Shown piece after piece: positions 55,518 through 62,000 of a stretch of DNA of 62,000 nucleotides. A program made the translations under genes and the position numbers. The stretch lies in the NCBI GenBank assembly GCA_014529385.2, contig CM043952.1, positions 52,573,119-52,635,118 of the forward strand, read 5' to 3'. Position 1 is the stretch's first letter. Each line of letters opens with the position of its first letter. The notes under the pieces were generated by a model that saw only the letters and a list, made by a program, of their open reading frames with translations, ran no database searches and had not been told where the DNA came from. The stretch comes from Adiantum capillus-veneris. Lineage: Eukaryota; Streptophyta; Polypodiopsida; Polypodiales; Pteridaceae.

Positions 55518-56023
55518 AGGAGAAACAGAGGGTACGAGAAGAAGCTCAAGAAGAAGCAAAAGAACGCATTGCAAAAAGACGCCTTATACGACAACAACAA
55601 CAATGTGGATCACCGTTGCAAATCAATGCCATTCGACTAACGAATTTTGATGAAGACACAATGGAGCCAATAATTGCAATCAAAGTGGGTAGCAATCAAG
55701 TTGAATCAACGGAATTACTTGATTCTGGAGCTCAAGAAAATCTAATCTCTTACAGATTATATAAACAGATCAAACCCACAGGTCAACTATATCCTACTCC
55801 ACAAGTGCTGGAAAGTAGTACATCACATTCGCTGAAAACATTGGGCTGGATTATATTGCATGTACAAGTACGTCAATATATTTACCCACACAAGTTTTAC
55901 GTGGTCGAGGATGAAAGCACACAACACACCATGTTGTTGGGACAACCTTGGCAAAAAGAGTATAATGTGCAGATAGATTGGAATGCGAATGTGGTCAAAA
56001 TTCAGCATGCACAAGAACAATAA
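55442..56023 (+). CDS. Retropepsin-like ORF located after the integrase
   Basis: A 193-codon frame overlaps the end of the integrase frame by 76 bp in a different phase. It has a basic/acidic coiled-coil-like start (KEKQRVREEAQEEAKERIAK). The aspartic protease motif TELLDSGAQENLISYRL follows at about residue 100, and the matching C-terminal motif MLLGQPWQKEYNVQIDW near the end. In Ty3/Gypsy elements protease normally lies before RT, so a clan-AA protease downstream of integrase is out of place. It may be a genuine extra ORF, a rearrangement, or a second nested element. The frame is open throughout. Confidence 0.65.
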   Translation: MSIKEISFTTNTGYASTNPSEKQRMKEKQRVREEAQEEAKERIAKRRLIRQQQQCGSPLQINAIRLTNFDEDTMEPIIAIKVGSNQVESTELLDSGAQENLISYRLYKQIKPTGQLYPTPQVLESSTSHSLKTLGWIILHVQVRQYIYPHKFYVVEDESTQHTMLLGQPWQKEYNVQIDWNANVVKIQHAQEQ

Positions 56024-56384
56024 GTGGTAGCCTTTTCTCAACAACCCCGCAAGAACCAGATGGCGGCAACACAATCACTAGATAAAGAACCAAAAAGGAT
56101 GGGTGCCACTAAAGAACAACACGATACCCATGGCGACCAAACAGGGAACTGCCAACCATGTTGTGACTCCAACCATAAAATAACATCGACCACAATCAAA
56201 AGATTAAGGTTAGCAACATGAGAAAAACAAGTATGGGTGTGGAAGGATAGAGGTGACATGGCAAACAAACCACAACACAACAACATGAGTCAACAGAAGC
56301 ACACAGCTTAACCAACAACCAAGGGAAAAAAATAGATATGGATCCCAAAGAAAATGCTCAGCAACAACGTAAATGCGACTCGCA
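56024..56384. other. Element-derived tail, no gene seen
   Basis: Purine-rich, adenine-rich sequence with stops in all frames between the retropepsin-like ORF and the Copia insertion. Probably the 3' non-coding part of the same Gypsy remnant. Confidence 0.4.
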
Positions 56385-56389
56385 TTTGG

Positions 56390-57015
56390 TGCTAAGTATG
56401 GAGCCTGATTTAACCTTGTAATTTTCTATGGTAAAAGCGCACATTTGTAAGGCCCCCATTATGAGGATAAGCCATCGTGCGTGAAGGAAAATCACTCACC
56501 GGAAACCAAAATTTTCACGGACAAGAATCAGGGGCAACTTTAAAGGCCTCGGGGGCGGAGGCCCCCGAGACTTTTTTTTCGTCGGAATATTATGGCCGGA
56601 CAACGGCCGGAAAATGGTCGGAAAACAACCGGTCGGTTGGCCGGTGGTCGGAAGTCAATGGCCGGTGGCCGATGGCCGAATTCAAAAGCGGACTTGTCTT
56701 CTCAAGGGCGGCCACACATGGGCGGATTGGAGGGTCCGATTTGGACTTATTCGCACAAGGGCGGCTACACATGGCTGTCTCTCATAAGAGAGGGCAGCCC
56801 TTTTGACCTATAAAAGGAGGCCATTTCTACACACATTATATAGTGTGAAGTTGATGCAACAAGGTGAGTGTGAGGTAGTGAGAGTGAAGCAAGGTGGGAG
56901 CTCCATTAAGGGTATAATCCCTTTGTAAACTACTTCTTGTTTTGAAGTACTAAAGCCATTGAGTGGCTGCTTTCCCGTGGACGTAGCCCACATTGGGTGA
57001 ACCACGTATATCGTG

Positions 57016-57050
<35 letters not shown>

Positions 57051-57134
57051 CTATAATCTCATGTATATAAATCTGTCTCTCTCCATTAAGTAATCTACTC
57101 AATTATCTATTTAGCTACGTCTTATTTCCTAACA
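56390..57134 (+). repeat. 5' LTR of the Copia element
   Basis: 745 bp, starting TGCTAAGTATGG and ending TTTCCTAACA. TATA box at 56809-56816 (TATAAAAG). A GC-rich segment rich in GGCCGG-type repeats (56590-56690) precedes it and a CT tract (57019-57047) follows. It is shorter than the 3' LTR because it has fewer copies of the GGCCGG-containing repeat. Confidence 0.95.
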
Positions 57135-57136
57135 AG

Positions 57137-57148
57137 TGGTATCAGAGC
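57137..57148 (+). promoter_or_regulatory. Primer-binding site, tRNA-iMet
   Basis: TGGTATCAGAGC two bases after the LTR end is the standard initiator-tRNA-Met primer site of plant Copia elements. Confidence 0.95.
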
Positions 57149-57207
57149 AAGGTTTGCTTGTAGCTAAATTATCTCAAGGAAATATTTCCTTGAATTGAGT
57201 GGGAGTT

Positions 57208-60200
57208 ATGGCGGAGGAAGGGAAGCTCAAGATTGAGAAGTTCAACAGCAAAAACTACCAACATTGGAAGATTCAGATTGAAGACTATCTCTACTAGAAG
57301 GACCTCTATTTGCCACTAGGCGGTCTTGCGAAGAAGCCCGCAACAAAGGCAGATGAAGCATGGATTGTCCTTGATCGAAAGGCACTGGGAACAATCCGGT
57401 TAAGCTTGGCGTCAACGGTGGCCTTCAATGTTTCGGAGATGAAGACCACGGAGGACTTGATGAAGTCACTTGACGACTTCTACGAGAAACCATCGGCATC
57501 CAATAAGGTATTTCTTATGAAGCGCTTGTTCAATCTAAAGATGGCAGAGAATGGTTCAGTTGCAGAACACCTAAATGACTTTAACACAAACATAAGTCAA
57601 CTTCGATCAGTGAAAATCAATTTCGATGATGAAGTGCGAGCTCTCCTTATATTATCATCTCTACCGGATAGTTGGGACAGCCTTGTGATGGCTGTAAGTA
57701 ATTCTATCTCTGGCACAGGTACTCTTAAGTTTGATGATGTTGTGGGTGTTCTCCTAAGCGAGGAAATGTGAAGGAGAAGCACAAGAGAATCATCAAGTGC
57801 TGCACTATCAGTGGAAACAAGAGGAAGGCCTAAGGAGAGGTTCAAAAACCAAAAGGGTGATCGCTCAAGGTGGAGCAAGTCACGCACAAAGTCAGTCCTT
57901 GAATGTTGGAACTGCGGCAAGAAGGGCCACGTCAAGAAGGATTGCTGGGCCAAGAAGAAGAAGGAGACAGAGTCTCAAGACAACAAGCCAACGTCGGAGG
58001 CCAATGTGGCAGGTAAAGTAGAGCAAGATGCTCTAATTATCTCATTAGACAATGTGTCTAATTCCTGGATAGTAGATTCCGGGGCTTCATTCCATGTGAC
58101 ACCACACAAGCAATATTTCCAAGACTACACCAAAGGTAATTTTGGGTATGTATACTTGGGAGATGATGAAGCTTGTGAGATTGTCGGCAAAGGTACAGTT
58201 TCTATCAAAACTGCTAATAGAAATGAATGGAAGCTTAAAGATGTTAGGCATGTTCCTTCTCTTTGCAAAAAATTGATCTCTACAGGACAATTGGACGATG
58301 AAGGTCACAACATTGCATTCGGAAACAAACGGTGGAAGATATCAAAGGGATCTTTGGTGGTTGCCAAGGGTGAAAAAGTCGGTACACTTTACTTGTGTAC
58401 TGTTAGCACGCAACCTTCATCTTGTGCAACAACTACAGAAGTTGACAGTGCAGTGTGGCACTACCGACTTGGGCATATGAGTGCCAAAGGAATGCAAATC
58501 CTTCAAACAAAGAAGCTTCTACCAGGTTTGAAAGAAGTGGACTTAGAGTTCTGTGAAGATTGTGTTTATGGTAAACAAAAGAGGGTGAAATTTCAAAAAT
58601 CAGGAAATGAAAGAAAAAATAAAAAACTTGAGTTGGTTCATTCTGATGTTTGGGGTCTTGCAAGTACACCATCACTTGGTGGCTCATTGCACTATGTAAC
58701 ATTCATAGACGATGCGACTAGAAAAACATGGGTTTATGTCATGAAGAATAAATCCGATGTATTTTCCATATTTCAAAGGTGTAAAGCCTTTGTGGAGAAT
58801 GAAACAGGTACCAAGGTTAAATGCCTCAGATCTGACAATGGAGGCGAATATTGCAGCCAAGCTTTTGAAAGATTTTGTGCTAGGAATGGCATTCGGAGGC
58901 AAAGGACAACCCCAAGGACACCTCAACAAAATGGGATTTCGGAAAGGATGAACAGGACAATCATGGAACGAGCACGAAGCAAGCGGCTACATGTAGGCCT
59001 ACCGCTTGAGCTTTGGGCGGAAGCTGTAAGTACGTCTGTGTACTTAATCAATCGATCACCCTCAATGGCATTGGATGGGGGAGTTCCAGAAGAGCCATGG
59101 ACGGGTAAACCGGTGAATTATACATTTCTCAAAGTGTTTGGGTGTGAGGCTTTCATGCACATAGATAGAATCCTAAGATCAAAGTTAGATGCAAAGTCCA
59201 AAAAGTGTTTCTTCATTGGCTATGGAGAAGGAGACTTTGGGTATCGCCTATGGAATCCTGAAGATGGTAAAATCTTAAGGAGTAGGGATGTAATTTTTAA
59301 CGAACAAAATATGTACAAAGATTACTTGAAAAGAAAACAAACAAAAGAAACAGGTGATGAGTACATGGAGCTTGAGGACGGTGAAGACTCAAGGACTGCA
59401 AACGGTGACAATGTGCAACAACGTCAACCAAATGAGGAGCCTCAACCTATTCCCCGAAGATCTACAAGAGCAAGTAGACCTCCAGAAAGGTTTGTTCCTT
59501 CCTTCAACCATCTCTTGATCTCAGATTCTGGAGAGCCGGAATCATACGAAGAAGCTATGCAACATGAATCCAAAGAAGAATGGACGAAGAGCATGCAAGT
59601 GGAGATGGACTCACTACATCGCAACCAAACATGGGAGTTGGTTGAGTTGCCTAAAGGTAAGCGGGTACTTCAAAACAAATGGGTGTACAAGTTGAAGGAA
59701 GAAGAAGGTGGGAAGAAAAGGTACAAGTCTAGGCTTGTGGTAAAAGGATTTTCTCAAAAGAAAGGTATTGACTTCAATGAAATATTTTCTCCTGTTGTAA
59801 AAATGAACTCAATTAGGCTTGTCTTAAGCCTTGTGGCTGCTCATGATTTAAATCTCGAGCAAATGGATGTAAATACGGCATTCCCTCACGGTGACTTAGA
59901 GGAGGAAATCTACATGCTTCAACCAAAGAGGTATGAAGTAAAAGGTAAGGAGAAAATGGTTTGCAGATTAAAGAAGAGCTTGTATGGTTTAAAGCAAGCA
60001 TCAAGAAAATGGTACTTGAAGTTTGATCGATGGATGTTGAATCATGGATTCACAAGATGCAACTCGGATCACTGCATCTACACAGGAGAATTTGGGAGAT
60101 GGGAAATTCATCATCCTAATGTTGTATATTGATGACATGTTGATTGCAAGTGCTAACATGCAGGACATCAAAGACCTAAAAGAGGAGCTGTCTAAATCTT

Positions 60201-61084
60201 TTTCAATGAAATATTTAGGTGCTGCAAAGAGGATACTTGGTATGAAAATATCAAGGGACAGGACGAAGAAGACAATAAAGCTATCTCAAGAAGATTACAT
60301 CAAGAAGGTACTAGAAAGGTTTGCAATGGAAAATGCAAAACTAGTTTCTACACCTTTGGCTGGTCATTTTAAACTAACGAAGGATATGTGTCCAAAGACA
60401 CAAGAGGAGATAGCCTATATGTCTAAAGTTCCATATGCTGCAGCGGTAGGTTCTCTAATGTATGCTATGGTCTGGACAAGGCCAGACATTGCACATGCAG
60501 TGGGAGTTGTGAGTAGGTTCATGGACAACCCAGGTAAAGAGCATTGGCAAGCTGTGAAGTGGATACTTAGGTATCTAAAAGGGACAACAACAAATGCTTT
60601 GTATTTTGGAGGAACTCATATTTTTCTAAAAGGGTATGCTGATGCAGATATGGAAGGTGACAAAGATACTCGAACGAGCACTACTGGCTATGTGTTCACG
60701 GTTGGAGGCATAGCAGTAAGCTAAGCTTCAAAGCTGCAGAAAGTGGTTTCACTTTCTACCACGGAAGCAGAGTATGTAGCAATGACGGAGGCAAGCAAAG
60801 AAATTCTGTGGCTTCACAGATTCTTAGAAGAGCTTGGATTCAAACAAGACAATTGTGTCTTGTACAGTGATAGCCAAAGCGCTATCCATCTTGCGAAGAA
60901 CTCAGCCTTTCATTCAAGGACAAAGCACATTGAGGTGAGATATCACTTCATACGCACTCTTTTGGAAGAGGGACAACTAAAGCTAGGAAAGGTGCATACA
61001 AGTGAAAATCCTACAGACATGTTTACAAAGGTGGTCAACAAGGAGAAGTTGAGCTTTTGCTCATCTTCAATCGGCATTCAAGGA
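57208..61084 (+). pseudogene. Copia gag-pol polyprotein (broken)
   Basis: ATG at 57208 starts gag (KIEKFNSKNYQHWKIQIEDY). TAG at 57295-57297 and TGA at 57769-57771 interrupt the one frame that continues to 60132. Order: gag (57310-57770), knuckle CWNCGKKGHVKKDC (about 57903), protease WIVDSGASFHVT (58066), GAG-pre-integrase and integrase (HSDVWG at about 58638; SDNGGEYCS; NGISERMNRT), then RT (WVYKLKEEEGGKKRYKSRLV; NTAFPHGDLEEE). A frameshift near 60095 moves to the frame with the active site LYIDDMLI (about 60125), and TAA (about 60722) precedes the RNase H end (VSLSTTEAEYVAMTEA...KHIEVRYHFI) to 61084. Confidence 0.95.
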
Positions 61085-61134
61085 TAAGAAGCCAGAATGG
61101 AAAGCAGTCACAGGTTTGGTTTGGAGATCAGTCT

Positions 61135-61147
61135 CCAAGTGGGAGAT
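61135..61147 (+). promoter_or_regulatory. Polypurine tract of the Copia element
   Basis: CCAAGTGGGAGAT directly precedes the 3' LTR. GTGGGAGAT is the usual plus-strand primer of plant Copia elements. Confidence 0.85.
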
Positions 61148-61856
61148 TGTTAAGTATGGAGCCTGATTTACCCTTGTAATTTTCTGTGGTAAAAGCGCAC
61201 ATTTGTAAGGCCCCCATTATGAGGAGAAGCCATCATGCGTGAAGGAAAATCACTCACTGGAAACCAAAATTTTAACGGACAAGAATCAAGGGCAACTTTA
61301 AAGGCCTCGGGGGCGGAGGCCCCCAGAGACTTTTTTTTTCGCCGGAATATTCTTTTTCGTCGGAATATTATGGCCGGACGGTGGCCGGAAAGTGGTCGCA
61401 AAACAACCGGTCGGTTGGCCGCTGGCCGGTAGTCCATGGCCGATGGCCGGTGGTCGGAAGTCAATGGCCGGTGGCCGATGGCCGGTGGTTGGAAGTCAAT
61501 GGTCGATGGCCGGTGGCCGAATTCAAAAGCGGACTTGTCTTCTCAAGGGCGGCCACACATGGGCGGATTGGAGGGTCCGATTTGGACTTATTCGCACAAG
61601 GGCAGCTACACATGGCTGTCTCTCATAAGAGAGGGCAGCCCTTTTGGCCTATAAAAGGAGGCCATTTCTACACACATTATATAGTGTGAAGTTGATGCAA
61701 CAAGGTGAGTGTGAGGTGGTGAGAGTAAAGCAAGGCGGGACCTCCATTAAGGGTATAATCCCTTTGTAAACTACTTCTTGTTTTGAAGTACTAAAGCCAT
61801 TGAGTGGCTGCTTTCCCATGGACGTAGCCCACATTGGGTGAACCACGTATATTGTG

Positions 61857-61901
<45 letters not shown>

Positions 61902-61985
61902 CTATAATCTTGTGTATATAAATCTGTCTCTCTCCATTAAGTAATCTACTCAATTATCTATTTAGCTACGTCTTATTTCCTAACA
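61148..61985 (+). repeat. 3' LTR of the Copia element, with expanded minisatellite
   Basis: 838 bp, TGTTAAGTATGG to TTTCCTAACA, followed by TTTGG. Compared with the 5' LTR it has about three instead of one copy of a 30-40 bp unit containing GGCCGGTGGTCGGAAGTC (61420-61520), a duplicated CGGAATATT segment (about 61340-61370), and a longer CT tract (61860-61899). TATA box at 61650-61657. Confidence 0.95.
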
Positions 61986-62000
61986 TTTGGATCCCGGAAC

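Larger units (their letters stand above)
56390..61985 (+). mobile_element. Complete Ty1/Copia element
   Basis: The 5596 bp element has LTRs at 56390-57134 and 61148-61985, both TG...CA, and a 5-bp target duplication TTTGG (56385-56389 and 61986-61990). It has a tRNA-iMet primer site, a polypurine tract, and gag-protease-integrase-RT-RNase H in Copia order. Three in-frame stops and one frameshift make it non-autonomous. Long stretches of good coding sequence and similar LTRs show it is one of the younger insertions here. Confidence 0.97.

Overview
This window looks like nuclear DNA of a land plant and is almost entirely made of transposable elements and their debris. The signs are a chromodomain-bearing Ty3/Gypsy element, a Ty1/Copia element with a tRNA-iMet primer site, LTR ends abutting tRNA-Asp-type primer sites, small GT-AG introns, TATA boxes, and a host-like FCP1-family gene fragment. 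The sequence does not identify the species. No rRNA, tRNA or CRISPR was found, and nearly every gene carries stops or frameshifts. Layout: (1) 1-1.6 kb is non-coding and includes a probable diverged Copia-type LTR. (2) 1.6-19.8 kb is a tandem array of four 4.5-5.1 kb chimeric units on the minus strand. Each unit joins a decayed, unrecognised ORF with internal Y-x-D-x-x-G repeats to the 3' end and LTR of a Gypsy element. (3) 18.77-33.65 kb is one complete minus-strand chromodomain Gypsy element with matching target duplications (GGGAG). Its gag is split by a 9.05 kb DNA transposon (23117-32164). (4) 33.65-36.5 kb holds the 5' leader, tRNA-Asp-type primer site and LTR of another minus-strand LTR element, head to head with the LTR end and primer site of a plus-strand element whose remains run to about 38.1 kb and carry four 24-bp palindromes. 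(5) 38.2-53.8 kb alternates two minus-strand genes with long arrays of a palindromic core (CTATGGCCCTAGGGCCATAG and variants). The genes are an FCP1/HAD-like phosphatase homologue lacking its catalytic aspartates, and a spliced gene with a ParB-like GQH segment. (6) 53.85-56.02 kb is a plus-strand Gypsy remnant in which a retropepsin-like ORF follows the integrase. (7) 56.39-61.99 kb is a complete Ty1/Copia element (target duplication TTTGG) with three in-frame stops and one frameshift. The most interesting object is the 9 kb DNA transposon. It has short terminal inverted repeats and at least four genes: a spliced DDE-like transposase with a coiled-coil N-terminus, an unknown minus-strand gene, a plus-strand gene joining a histone H3-like tail and fold to a downstream Ulp1/C48 protease, and a second unknown minus-strand gene. 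A histone H3 fold linked to a SUMO-protease-type domain inside a mobile element is unusual and fits a chromatin- or SUMO-directed accessory function. This copy is decayed, so the function is inference. Inferred order of events: the Gypsy element inserted into the older minus-strand element; the DNA transposon inserted into gag; and a segment with one breakpoint in the Gypsy integrase region was amplified in tandem.
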